Shown here piece by piece: positions 1 through 7,841 of a stretch of DNA of 13,100 nucleotides. Within the stretch, counting starts at the first letter, position 1. Each line of letters begins with the position of its first letter. Position numbers and translations under genes: made by a program. Below the pieces are notes generated by a model that saw only the letters and a program-made list of their open reading frames with translations, made no database searches and was not told where the DNA came from. The stretch comes from Actinomycetes bacterium. Its GTDB lineage: Bacteria > Actinomycetota > Thermoleophilia > BMS3ABIN01. The stretch lies in assembly GCA_021790075.1 (NCBI GenBank), contig JAJYIN010000035.1, positions 1-13,100 of the forward strand. Reading direction: 5' to 3'.

Positions 1-1383
1 CATGCCACGGGCGACCACCGCTGCGTGGCTGGTCATGCCGCCGTGGGAAGTGAGAACGCCCTGGGCGTTGATGAGCCCGTGGATGTCGTCGGGGCTGGTC
101 TCCCAGCGCACCAGGATGACCGCCTCGCCGGACTTTCCCCGCTCCTCGGCGGTGTCGGCGTCAAAGACCGCCTTGCCCACGGCGGCGCCGGGTGAGGCGT
201 TGAGGCCCGATGTCAGAACATCATACTTGCCGTTGGGGTCGATCATGGGATGCAGCAACTGGTCCAGCTGGCCGGCGTCGACGCGGACCACCGCTTCCTC
301 CTTGCTGATTAGTCCCTCGTTGAACAGGTCAACGGCTATTTTCACCGCGGCGGCGGCGGTGCGTTTGCCGTCACGGGTCTGCAACATGTAAAGCTTTCCC
401 TTCTCGATGGTAAACTCGATGTCTTCCATCTCGCGGTAATGCTGCTCCAGGGTGTGCATGACTTCCGCCAGCCTGGCAGCGGCTTCCGGCAGGTCGTTTC
501 CCATCTCCGCCAGCTTGCGGGTTTTGCGGATGCCGGCCACCACGTCCTCGCCCTGGGCGTTCACCAGGTAGTCGCCAAAGACTTCCTTCTCGCCGGTGGA
601 GGGGTTGCGGGTGAAGGCGACGCCGGTGCCGGAGTCGTCGCCCATGTTGCCGAATACCATCATCTGCACATTGACGGCGGTGCCGAGATCATCGGAGATG
701 TTGTAATGGCGCCGGTAGGTGATGGCGCGGGGGTTGCCCCAGCTGCGGAAGACGGCGGCGATGGCCATGTCCATCTGCTCCCGCGGCTCCGTGGGGAACG
801 AGCGGCCCGTCTCTTTCTCGAGTATCTGCTTGAAAGCCGCCACCAGCTCCTGCAAATCGGCCGGCGAAAGCTCGTTGTCGAACTTGACGCCGACCTTTTC
901 CCGCTGGGCGGTGATGGCATCCTCGAAGAGCTGCCCTTCCACTTCCATTACCACCTTGCCGAACATCTGGATGAAGCGGCGGTAGGCATCGTAGGCAAAC
1001 CGCTCGTCATTTGTCTGGGCCGCCAGGCCCTTGACTGATTCGTCGTTGAGTCCCAGGTTGAGCACCGTATCCATCATGCCCGGCATGCTGAACTTGGCGC
1101 CGGAGCGGACGCTTACCAGCAGCGGGTTGTCCGGGTCGCCCAGCTTCTTGCCGGTTTTTTCCTCCAGGTGAGCCAGGTGCCTGCCGGCTTCGTCTTCCAG
1201 CCCTTCCGGGAACTTGTTGCCCAGCTTGCCGTATCCGATGCAGGCTTCGGTGGTGATCGTGAAACCATCGGGGACGGGGATGCCCAGGTTGGTCATCTCC
1301 GCCAGGTTGGCCCCCTTGCCCCCCAAAAGTCCTTTCATGTCGCGTGAACCTTCAGAAAAATCATAAACGTATTTCTTGCCCAC
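1..1383 (-). CDS. ppdK: Pyruvate, phosphate dikinase, N-terminal 461 residues (runs off left edge)
   Basis: Cytoplasmic enzyme interconverting pyruvate+ATP+Pi and phosphoenolpyruvate+AMP+PPi. The frame is open from GTG at 1383 to base 1. A GGGAGG ribosome site lies about 6 nt upstream of the GTG, which fixes the start. Seen in order: LLGGKGANLAEM (19-30) and SVRSGAKFSMPGMMDT (91-106) of the ATP-binding region; GTGVAFTRNPSTGEK (252-266), EFTIEKGKLYMLQTRDGKRT (323-342) and NASPGAAVGKA (395-405), where the phosphohistidine domain begins; and TSHGGMTSHAAVVARGM (445-461). By homology His453 carries the phosphoryl group and Thr451 is the site controlled by the PPDK regulatory protein. The usual length is about 880 residues, so the C-terminal PEP/pyruvate barrel is outside the window. 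It lies 121 nt downstream of glyS on the same strand, and a glyQS-ppdK order is familiar in anaerobes. Odd point: the usually conserved Arg before GGMTSH is His447. Confidence 0.97.
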   Translation of the reverse strand, partial: MGKKYVYDFSEGSRDMKGLLGGKGANLAEMTNLGIPVPDGFTITTEACIGYGKLGNKFPEGLEDEAGRHLAHLEEKTGKKLGDPDNPLLVSVRSGAKFSMPGMMDTVLNLGLNDESVKGLAAQTNDERFAYDAYRRFIQMFGKVVMEVEGQLFEDAITAQREKVGVKFDNELSPADLQELVAAFKQILEKETGRSFPTEPREQMDMAIAAVFRSWGNPRAITYRRHYNISDDLGTAVNVQMMVFGNMGDDSGTGVAFTRNPSTGEKEVFGDYLVNAQGEDVVAGIRKTRKLAEMGNDLPEAAARLAEVMHTLEQHYREMEDIEFTIEKGKLYMLQTRDGKRTAAAAVKIAVDLFNEGLISKEEAVVRVDAGQLDQLLHPMIDPNGKYDVLTSGLNASPGAAVGKAVFDADTAEERGKSGEAVILVRWETSPDDIHGLINAQGVLTSHGGMTSHAAVVARGM

Positions 1384-1504
1384 TTTTTTCCTCCCAAATC
1401 AAACGAACGACAGGCGGTCATGCCCGCCATGTTCAGGGTGACATCCAATCGGCCGCGGAAACGCGTAAGCCGGCAGGGTCAAAAGTTTATCGCATGAAAC
1501 GGAT
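1384..1504 (-). other. glyS-ppdK intergenic spacer with a short hairpin
   Basis: This 121-nt spacer holds the ppdK ribosome site and one small inverted repeat, GGCGG at 1413-1417 pairing with CCGCC at 1424-1428 around a 6-nt loop. On the minus strand the hairpin is followed by a T-containing but not T-rich stretch, so it is at best a weak terminator or attenuator. No convincing -35/-10 pair for ppdK is visible, which makes co-transcription with glyQS the simplest reading. Confidence 0.35.
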
Positions 1505-3642
1505 TTAGGCTATACCCTCCGGGGGCGGCGCCGCCGCCACCCGCATGGGGTCGCCCAGCTGCCGGAGCACGGCCGCTACTCCCAGCACCAGGGCCAGGCG
1601 GTTGTTGCGCACAGCCTCATCCTTGGCCATCACCAGGACGTCATCGAAGAACCGGTCGATGGGGCCGCGGATCTTCGCTGCCGCCGCCAGGGCCGCCCTG
1701 TAATCACGCGCCTGGATGAGGCCGCCTACCTCCGGCCCGAGGTCGAGCAGCGCCTTGTAAAGATCATGTTCCGCCGGCTCAGTCAGGAGGTTTTCATCGA
1801 CGGCGCCGGGCTCGACCTCGACGCCGGCCTTGGCGGCGATCTTGGTCGAGCGGAAATACGCCGTGTGCAGGTCTTCGAATTCCGGCAGCCGCCGGAAGGC
1901 GTCCAGCGCCTCCACCAGCGCCATCAGCCTGAGAGTGCCGCGGCTGCCCGCCGCCCGGGCCGCTTCCACCAGCTCCACCGGGACGCCCCGTTCCACCAGA
2001 CGGTTCTGGATGCGGTCGCAGACGAATTCATAAGCCGCCATTGCCAGGCCGGAGTCCCGGATGACGTCGGCCTTCTGGCCCAGATAAAGCTCGTGCGCCC
2101 GCAGCAGCAGCTCCACCAGGTCGAAATCAAGATCAAACCGGCCGGCGATCTCGGCCAGGCCCACAGCGGCTCGCCGGAGGCCGTAAGGGTCGCGGGAGCC
2201 GGTGGGCAGCTCGTCCACCGAGAACGCCGCCATGATGTTGTCCACCTTGTCACAGACGGACAGCACCGCGCCGGGGACCGTCCCGGGCAGCCCGCCGCCG
2301 GCGGCCGTAGGCAGGTACTGCTCGGCGACGGCGCTGGTGATGTCAACAGGGAAACCTTCCATCTCGGCGTAGACGGAGCCGATGTATCCCTCCAGGGTGG
2401 GGAACTCCTGCACCATGACGCTCACCTGGTCTGCCTTGGCAAGCCGGGCGGCGCTGGCGGCCGCTTTGCGGTCGGAAGCGCGCAGCTCGAGCAGGTCGGC
2501 GAACGCGTCCACCAGCGACTGGAGGCGGGCGGTCTTGTCGGCCAGCGAACCCAGCCGGCGGTGGAAGACGACCTCGCCCAGGGCGTCGTGCATGGCTTCT
2601 ATGCCGGTATCCATATCCTTGTCAAAGGAGAATTCAGCGTCCTCGATGCGGCCCTCCAGCACCCGCTCGTTGCCTTCGATGATACCCTCGGCGGCGGCCG
2701 GGTCGCCGTTCATGACAAACAGGAAGTCGGCCTTGAGGGAGCCGTCCTCCTCGGTCAGCGGGAAGTAGCGCTGGTGCGCCTGCATGGCCGTGACCAGCAC
2801 CCTGGCCGGCAGCCGCAGATGCCCTTCGCTAAAACAGCCGGAGAGCACCGTTGGGTTCTCCACCAGGTAGAGCACCTCCTCCAGCTCGCCTGCCGGGTCG
2901 ATGAAACGGGCCCCCAGGCGCGCCGATCCGGTGGCCAGCTGCTCCAGGATCACCCGGCGGCGCTCCTCCTGGTCGACGATGACCCTGGCGCCGGCCAGCA
3001 GTTCCCGGTATTCGGCAGCGCTGCCGATCTCGATCTCCTGGGAGGAAGAGAGGAACCGGTGGCCGCGGGTGACGCCGCCGCTGGTGACGCCGTCGACGTC
3101 AAACTCAATGGTTTCTTCCCCATACTTGGTGACCAGCCAGCGGACCGGCCGGGAAAACCGCATGTCGGCGCCGTCCCAGCGCATGGTCTTGGGAAAGCTG
3201 ATGCCGCGAAGGATATGGCGGCAGATATCCGGAAGCGCCTCGACGGTGGGCCGCCCCTCGCGGCGGTGGACCGCGAAGACGAACCGCTGGCCGCCGTGCT
3301 CACGTACTTCCAGCTCCCCGACCGCCACGCCCTTGGCGCGGGCGAACCCCTCGGCGGCCTTGGTGGGAGCGCCATCTTCCGCAAAGGCGCTCGCGGCGAG
3401 GGGGCCGCGCTCGGCGGTCTCCTGGGCCTCCTGCATGGCGGCCAGGCCGGCGACGTAGACGGCGATGCGGCGCGGCGTCACCCAGACGGAGACCTGCTCC
3501 CCGTCCACGGCGACGTGATGGGCGGCGAATGCTTCCCGGGCCAGGGCGCCCGCCTGCGCGGCTGCGGAGGCGGCGGCCGCTGCCGGCAGCTCCTCGCAGC
3601 CGATCTCGAACAGGAAATCGCGGGCGCCGGACGCGGCCGTCA

Positions 3643-3643
<1 letters not shown>
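1505..3643 (-). CDS. glyS: Glycyl-tRNA synthetase beta subunit
   Basis: Beta chain of the alpha2beta2 glycyl-tRNA synthetase. It supplies tRNA(Gly) recognition and is needed, with GlyQ, to charge glycine onto tRNA in the cytoplasm. The 712-residue length matches the family. Recognisable blocks are FLFEIGCEELPA (10-21), FPKTMRWDGADMRFSRPVRWLV (150-171), VENPTVLSG (261-269), MQAHQRYFPL (287-296), the HD-like segment QEFPTLEGYIGSVYA (412-426), DKVDNIMAAF (465-474) and SRDPYGLRRAAVGL (483-496), followed by the C-terminal DALR-type anticodon-binding region. The ATG overlaps the glyQ stop by one base (TAATG), with GGAGG just upstream inside glyQ, so translation is very likely coupled. The long open frame on the opposite strand is a high-GC shadow. 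Confidence 0.98.
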
Positions 3644-4509
<866 letters not shown>

Positions 4510-4520
4510 GGCGGGGAGTA

Positions 4521-4549
4521 ATTTTATTAGAAGCAGGGTCAATTAACAA
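4521..4549 (-). promoter_or_regulatory. Candidate sigma-A promoter for glyQ-glyS-ppdK
   Basis: On the minus strand TTGTTA (4549-4544) is followed by a 17-bp spacer and TAAAAT (4526-4521). That is 4/6 and 5/6 agreement with TTGACA/TATAAT at ideal spacing, in an AT-rich island within GC-rich DNA. Predicted transcription start is about 4514-4512, a few bases before the TTG at 4509. It overlaps the first codons of the longer glyQ reading. No T-box or long structured leader fits between this promoter and glyQ. Confidence 0.5.
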
Positions 4550-4678
4550 GATTGGCCAGGGCCGCCGGGGCCGCCGGGGCCGCTATCGCGGCCGGCGCGG
4601 TCCTCCTCCACTGACCTGTTGGCGGCCGGCGCCGTCCTTTCCATTAACCTCCCGGCGGTCGGCGCGGCCGCTTTTAGA
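4550..4678. other. Divergent glyQ/lipoprotein intergenic region with GC-rich micro-repeats
   Basis: Very GC-rich spacer between the divergent glyQ and lipoprotein genes. It holds three near-tandem copies of a GGCCGCCGG-type unit (about 4559-4582), then the inverted repeat GGCCGC-TATC-GCGGCC (4578-4593), and another GGCGGCCGGCGCCG stretch at 4621-4634. No recognisable operator, riboswitch or ORF was found. The promoters flank it on either side. Confidence 0.4.
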
Positions 4679-4687
4679 TGGTACAAT
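4679..4687 (+). promoter_or_regulatory. Extended -10 promoter for the lipoprotein-recO unit
   Basis: TG-G-TACAAT (TG at 4679-4680, TACAAT at 4682-4687) matches an extended -10 element. The region 17 bp upstream (4659-4664) is a poor -35, as is common for extended -10 promoters. The predicted transcript start (about 4693-4695) is only 2-4 nt before the ATG at 4697, and no Shine-Dalgarno site is present, so the mRNA is probably leaderless. Confidence 0.5.
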
Positions 4688-4696
4688 AATGCCCGG

Positions 4697-5563
4697 ATGA
4701 AGGGGCCATTTAACAACAGACGGTTTCTCCGGACGCGCTCCGCGGGCAGCTGCCGCAGCGCCGGGCCGCTCCTGGCCCTGATGGCGCTGACAGGCATGCT
4801 TATTGCCGTCCTCGTTCTGACCGCTGCCGGCTGCGGCAGCCAGGCGGAAGAACCCGCGCCCACCACCACGGTAGCGGCCGGAGCCACGGTGAGCACACAG
4901 CCGGAAGCCTTTCTGAGCGCGGCCGACCTGCCCATGACCAGCGCCTCCCGGCTCGAGTTCGCCGCCAACGAGCCCGGTGCGCCGGCGCCGGTTTCCTTCA
5001 ACCTGGAGGGGCCCTGGGATTTCTCTTCCGGGCCGGCCGGCACGACGCTGACGGTTGACTTCACCAACACAGGCTCGGCGGCGGCCGCCAGCTATTTCCC
5101 GGGGGCGAGCATCGTGGCGCATTACTCCTGGGCCTCCTCATCGGTCCGGGATGAGTACAATTTCGAGTCGCTTGACAATCTTTCCTGGAAATCCTACGGC
5201 GTCATCGGCCGGGGGAGGCTGGTCAGGCTTTCCCATCCCGCCGAGGCGCTCATCTTCCCGGCAAGGGTCGGCAGCAACTGGGTCGATTCCTTCAACCGCA
5301 ATGACAACGGCCTGGAAGAACAGATAGTCGAAGTCAACCGGGTGGTGGCGTACAACACCCTGACGGTGCCGGCCGGCACTTTCAAGGCCTTCCTGCTGAA
5401 GACCCGGGTCACATCCACGACCGCGGGCTCCTCGGCTACGACCTTTGATTACGTCTGGCTGGTGCCGGGGGTGGGCCGCGCCGCGGAGATCATCAGCCAG
5501 CCCGATGAGAAGAACGAGGTCTTCGACCAGGCCTACGCTTTCTACCGCCTGCGCAGTTACTAG
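4697..5563 (+). CDS. Predicted surface lipoprotein, TapB/DUF3108-like
   Basis: 288-residue exported protein. The ATG at 4697 gives a long basic N-region (residues 1-20), a hydrophobic core (24-42) and a lipobox-like TAAG-C at Cys46, fitting a relaxed lipoprotein signal. After that comes a low-complexity Ala/Thr/Pro linker (49-70) and a beta-rich mature part ending in TVPAGTFKAFLLKT (223-236) and YVWLVPGVGRAAEI (252-265). This VPAGTF...PGVG pattern recalls TapB/DUF3108-type lipoproteins. That assignment is from memory of the motif and is tentative; no catalytic residue is evident. An open frame upstream to 4619 is ignored because it precedes the extended -10 promoter and has no start signal. 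recO follows after three bases, so the two are co-transcribed, but nothing links the function to recombination. Confidence 0.85.
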   Translation: MKGPFNNRRFLRTRSAGSCRSAGPLLALMALTGMLIAVLVLTAAGCGSQAEEPAPTTTVAAGATVSTQPEAFLSAADLPMTSASRLEFAANEPGAPAPVSFNLEGPWDFSSGPAGTTLTVDFTNTGSAAAASYFPGASIVAHYSWASSSVRDEYNFESLDNLSWKSYGVIGRGRLVRLSHPAEALIFPARVGSNWVDSFNRNDNGLEEQIVEVNRVVAYNTLTVPAGTFKAFLLKTRVTSTTAGSSATTFDYVWLVPGVGRAAEIISQPDEKNEVFDQAYAFYRLRSY

Positions 5564-5566
5564 ATT

Positions 5567-6382
5567 TTGTCCCGCGGTTATTCCACTGAAGCCATCGTCC
5601 TCGGCTCTCACAAGCTGCGCGAGGCCGACCGGGTTGTCAACCTGTTCACGTCCGCGCGCGGCAAGACGCCGACAGTCGTCAAGGGCGTTCGCAAGGTCGG
5701 CTCCCGCTTCGGGGGCCGCCTGGAGCCGTTCACCCACCTCGAGGTGCAGCTCCACGAAGGCCGCACCCTCCACACATTGACCGGCGCCGACACGGTAAGG
5801 ACGCATGCCGCCATCCGCGGGCAGCCAGCCGCGCTCAAGGCGGGGCTCTCCTTTATCGACCTGCTGTCCCGGACAGGGGCCGAGCTGGAGCGGCGGCCGC
5901 GCTGCTTCAACCTGCTGGTGAGGTTCCTGGACGAGATGGAAAAGGTGGTTTCGGCCGGTACGGCTGATGGAGCGGGTGAGACCGGCAGCGCGCCTGGTTT
6001 GCATGACGGCCGCAGCGCCGATGATGTTGACGGGGCCGCCGGCGTCAACCGGCCGGCGGTGCTGGCGCTGGGCGCCGAGCTGAAACTGTTGCTCCTCTCC
6101 GGCTACCTCCCCCACCTTTCCAGCTGCGCCCATTGCGGCTCCGAAGAGAGCCTGCCCCGCTTTTCCGCCATGGCTGGGGGAGCGCTCTGCGCCGATTGCC
6201 CTGGGGAATCGTTCCCGGTCTCAGCGGCGGCGCTCGAAGCGATGCGATTCCTGCTGGAGAGCCCGCTGGCGGCGGCGGCCGGCCGCAGGCTGGACGCGGC
6301 GGCGGAGCGCGAGACCTGGAGGGCCGTCAGGGAGGTATGCCGCTATCACCTCGGGTTCGACCCGCGGGTGGCGCCGGTGTAA
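5567..6382 (+). CDS. recO: DNA repair protein RecO
   Basis: Recombination mediator of the RecFOR pathway; it binds single-stranded DNA and SSB and helps load RecA at gaps. The N-terminal OB-fold shows STEAIVLGSHKLREADRVVNLFT (6-28), TVVKGVRKVGSRFGGRLEPF (36-55) and LEVQLHEGRTLHTLTGADTV (58-77). A Cys4 zinc site is formed by Cys187/Cys190 (CAHC) and Cys208/Cys211 (CADC). At 271 residues it is slightly longer than usual because of a Gly/Ala/Asp low-complexity insert at about 128-163, between the helical domain and the zinc module. The start is TTG at 5567, three bases after the lipoprotein stop and without a clear ribosome site, so translation is probably coupled. In many Gram-positives recO is co-directional with glyQS; here it is divergent from them. 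Confidence 0.94.
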   Translation: MSRGYSTEAIVLGSHKLREADRVVNLFTSARGKTPTVVKGVRKVGSRFGGRLEPFTHLEVQLHEGRTLHTLTGADTVRTHAAIRGQPAALKAGLSFIDLLSRTGAELERRPRCFNLLVRFLDEMEKVVSAGTADGAGETGSAPGLHDGRSADDVDGAAGVNRPAVLALGAELKLLLLSGYLPHLSSCAHCGSEESLPRFSAMAGGALCADCPGESFPVSAAALEAMRFLLESPLAAAAGRRLDAAAERETWRAVREVCRYHLGFDPRVAPV

Positions 6383-6393
6383 ACCTGGTCTGC

Positions 6394-6578
6394 TTAGAGC
6401 CTTATTTCGATAGGTAATTCGTTGCGAGGCCGAGCGAAAAGGCCATGGGCAAGGACGCAGGAGGAAAAAGCCCGCAGTCGTACCTGTAGGTACGTCGAGG
6501 ACTTTTTGCTCTGAGGACGCCGCCCATGGCCTTTGCAGCCGGCCGCAGCAGAATACGCCTATCGAAATAGGCTCTTAA
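6394..6578. repeat. Large nested palindromic repeat (REP-like), copy 1; candidate bidirectional terminator
   Basis: Three pairs of inverted arms share one centre near 6486. Outer: TATTTCGATAGG (6403-6414) with CCTATCGAAATA (6558-6569), extended by GAGCC/GGCTC with a one-base bulge. Middle: AAAGGCCATGGGC (6438-6450) with GCCCATGGCCTTT (6522-6534). Inner: AAAAAG (6465-6470) with CTTTTT (6502-6507), and CGTACC-TGTA-GGTACG (6479-6494). It lies between convergent recO and mltG, where A/T tracts on both sides could end transcription from each direction. The segment TTCGTTGCGAG...GGCAAGGACGC (6418-6458) recurs at 8360-8395, so this is a repeat family, not just a local terminator. No transposase or ORF is inside. 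Confidence 0.8.
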
Positions 6579-6655
6579 CCGGCGTACGGTCTGAAGCTGG
6601 AAACTTATATGTGGCATACAGATGAAACGCTGGTTCTTTGTGGTCCCTGAGGGCC

Positions 6656-7699
6656 CTACCCGCCGGCGCCCGCCTTGGCCTGCAGGAATTCTTCGTATGA
6701 GGCAGTGAAGAAATGATGGCCGGCCGGATCCCCCTTGGCGACGTAGTAGAGGTAGTTGACCGGCGCCGGGTTGAGGGCGGCGCGGATGGAGTCGACGCCT
6801 GGATTGCAGATGGGACCCGGCGGCAGCCCTCCATATAACCGCGTATTATAAGGGGAGTCAACCTGGAGGTCGCTCTCCGTAAGGTCCTGCTTCCAGTATC
6901 CTAGCGCGTATTGCACCGTGGCGTCCACCTCCAGCTTCATGCCGGCGGCGATACGGTTGTAGATGACGGCCGCGATCAGGGGCCGCTCCTCCGGCACCTT
7001 GGCCTCCCGCTCCACCATCGAGGCTACCGTCAGTATCTGATAGGGCGTGAGCCCCTGGGTGGCGGGGTTGCTGCCGGCGCCGCTCCAGAGGCTGCCGGTT
7101 TCTTCCTTGAAGGCGCTGAGCTGCTGGCCCACCAGCGACTCAGCCGTCATCCCGGAATCGATGTTGTAAGTGCTCGGGAACAGGAATCCCTCCAGATTTA
7201 CCGCCGCGCCGGCCCCGCCGATTGGCATCTGCTTGCCTGCTGCCTGGGCGGCGCTCTTATAGTCAGCCGCGGAGATGCCGGTTTTGGACGCTACCAGGCT
7301 GGCGATGTCCGCCAGGCTGTAACCTTCTGGAATAGTCAGCACGCTCTGGGGATCCTGCAGGCCCTGCTCGAGCTTGCTCAGGATGCTGTCGATGGGCTCG
7401 CCCCGCTGGAAGCGGTAGGTGCCGGCCTTCAGCTGACCGGCGCTGCCGCTGTCCTCGGCCTTCTTCATGAAATCACCCTGATCATCGATGACGTTCTCAT
7501 CCGCCAGCATCTGGGCGATCTGGGAAGCGCTGGCGCCGGGGGCGATGTGGATGACCGCCTCTCCCCCCTGGACATCCCCGCCTCTGCCGGCCAACGCGAG
7601 CGCCAGGACGATCAACAGGCCGGCGACAACCATGCCGGCAATTACGCGGTCGCGGGTGGCGTGACTACGGGGCCGTCGGGTTTGGCGTCCCCGCTTCAT
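6656..7699 (-). CDS. mltG: Endolytic murein transglycosylase MltG (YceG-like)
   Basis: Membrane-anchored lytic transglycosylase that cuts nascent glycan strands and so sets peptidoglycan chain length. The 347 residues show a basic cytoplasmic N-terminus (1-18), one membrane helix (about 19-38), a LysM-like subdomain with TYRFQRGEPIDSILSKL (94-110) and TIPEGYSLADIASLVA (122-137), NLEGFLFPSTYNI (168-180), and the catalytic block LTVASMVEREA (223-233) with Glu230 as the presumed active residue. RPLIAAVIYNRIAAGMKLEVDATVQYALG (239-267) and LPPGPICNPG (292-301) follow. It is last in the alaS-ruvX-mltG run, 142 nt after ruvX. The ATG at 7699 has only a weak GGGA site and lies at the end of a tandem duplication of its own start region, so initiation may depend on coupling to short upstream ORFs. 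Confidence 0.95.
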   Translation of the reverse strand: MKRGRQTRRPRSHATRDRVIAGMVVAGLLIVLALALAGRGGDVQGGEAVIHIAPGASASQIAQMLADENVIDDQGDFMKKAEDSGSAGQLKAGTYRFQRGEPIDSILSKLEQGLQDPQSVLTIPEGYSLADIASLVASKTGISAADYKSAAQAAGKQMPIGGAGAAVNLEGFLFPSTYNIDSGMTAESLVGQQLSAFKEETGSLWSGAGSNPATQGLTPYQILTVASMVEREAKVPEERPLIAAVIYNRIAAGMKLEVDATVQYALGYWKQDLTESDLQVDSPYNTRLYGGLPPGPICNPGVDSIRAALNPAPVNYLYYVAKGDPAGHHFFTASYEEFLQAKAGAGG

Positions 7700-7737
7700 C
7701 GAATTCCCGCCGGTCCGGTTTGGCGTCCCCGCTTCAT
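7696..7737 (-). CDS. Possible 13-aa leader ORF overlapping the mltG start (ATGA)
   Basis: ATG at 7737 encodes MKRGRQTGPAGIR and stops at TGA 7698-7696, which overlaps the mltG ATG (7699-7697) as ATGA. Its first seven residues are identical to the MltG N-terminus because the region is a tandem copy of the mltG start. The geometry is ideal for translational coupling, but its own ribosome site is poor. It may equally be a by-product of the duplication. Confidence 0.3.
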   Translation of the reverse strand: MKRGRQTGPAGIR

Positions 7738-7778
7738 CGATTTGCCGCCGGTCCGGTGGTTTTGCTGCCCCGGTTCAT
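7734..7778 (-). CDS. Possible 14-aa leader ORF, first in the mltG leader cascade
   Basis: ATG at 7778 encodes MNRGSKTTGPAANR and stops at TGA 7736-7734, overlapping the ATG of the next small ORF (7737) as ATGA. The same frame extends upstream without a stop to TTG codons at 7814 and 7838 and is in phase with the ruvX stop codon. No clear ribosome site is visible; coding status is speculative. Confidence 0.25.
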   Translation of the reverse strand: MNRGSKTTGPAANR

Positions 7779-7841
7779 GGCTGCCGGTCCGGAGGATTTT
7801 CGTTCCTGCTTCAATGAAAGGACTTTCTTGTTCTTCAAAGG

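Larger units (their letters stand above)
7681..7821. repeat. Tandem repeat duplicating the mltG initiation region
   Basis: Two units of 38 bp (7681-7718 and 7719-7756) differ at 2 positions. A third, diverged 36-bp unit (7757-7792) and a decayed fourth (7793-7821) follow. Read on the minus strand, each good unit contains CCGGACCGGC, then an ATG, then an MKRG/MNRG-coding stretch; the first unit holds the actual mltG start. The unit length is not a multiple of three, so copies fall in different frames. The result is a chain of short ORFs. The array fills most of the ruvX-mltG gap. Confidence 0.85.

Noticed and set aside
4510..4696. T-box or glycine riboswitch upstream of glyQ
   Set aside because: The best promoter is within a few bases of the start, leaving no leader; no T-box motif or glycine aptamer pattern was seen in the GC-rich spacer.
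5138..6133. 331-codon open frame on the minus strand across the lipoprotein/recO junction
   Set aside because: It spans two real genes in antisense and has no family motifs.
6579..6655. Small RNA or tRNA between the palindrome and mltG
   Set aside because: No cloverleaf or conserved tRNA arms; only a short GC palindrome near the mltG stop.
7681..7821. CRISPR array
   Set aside because: The ~38-bp units are contiguous with no spacers, and no cas gene is nearby; they are a tandem duplication of the mltG start.
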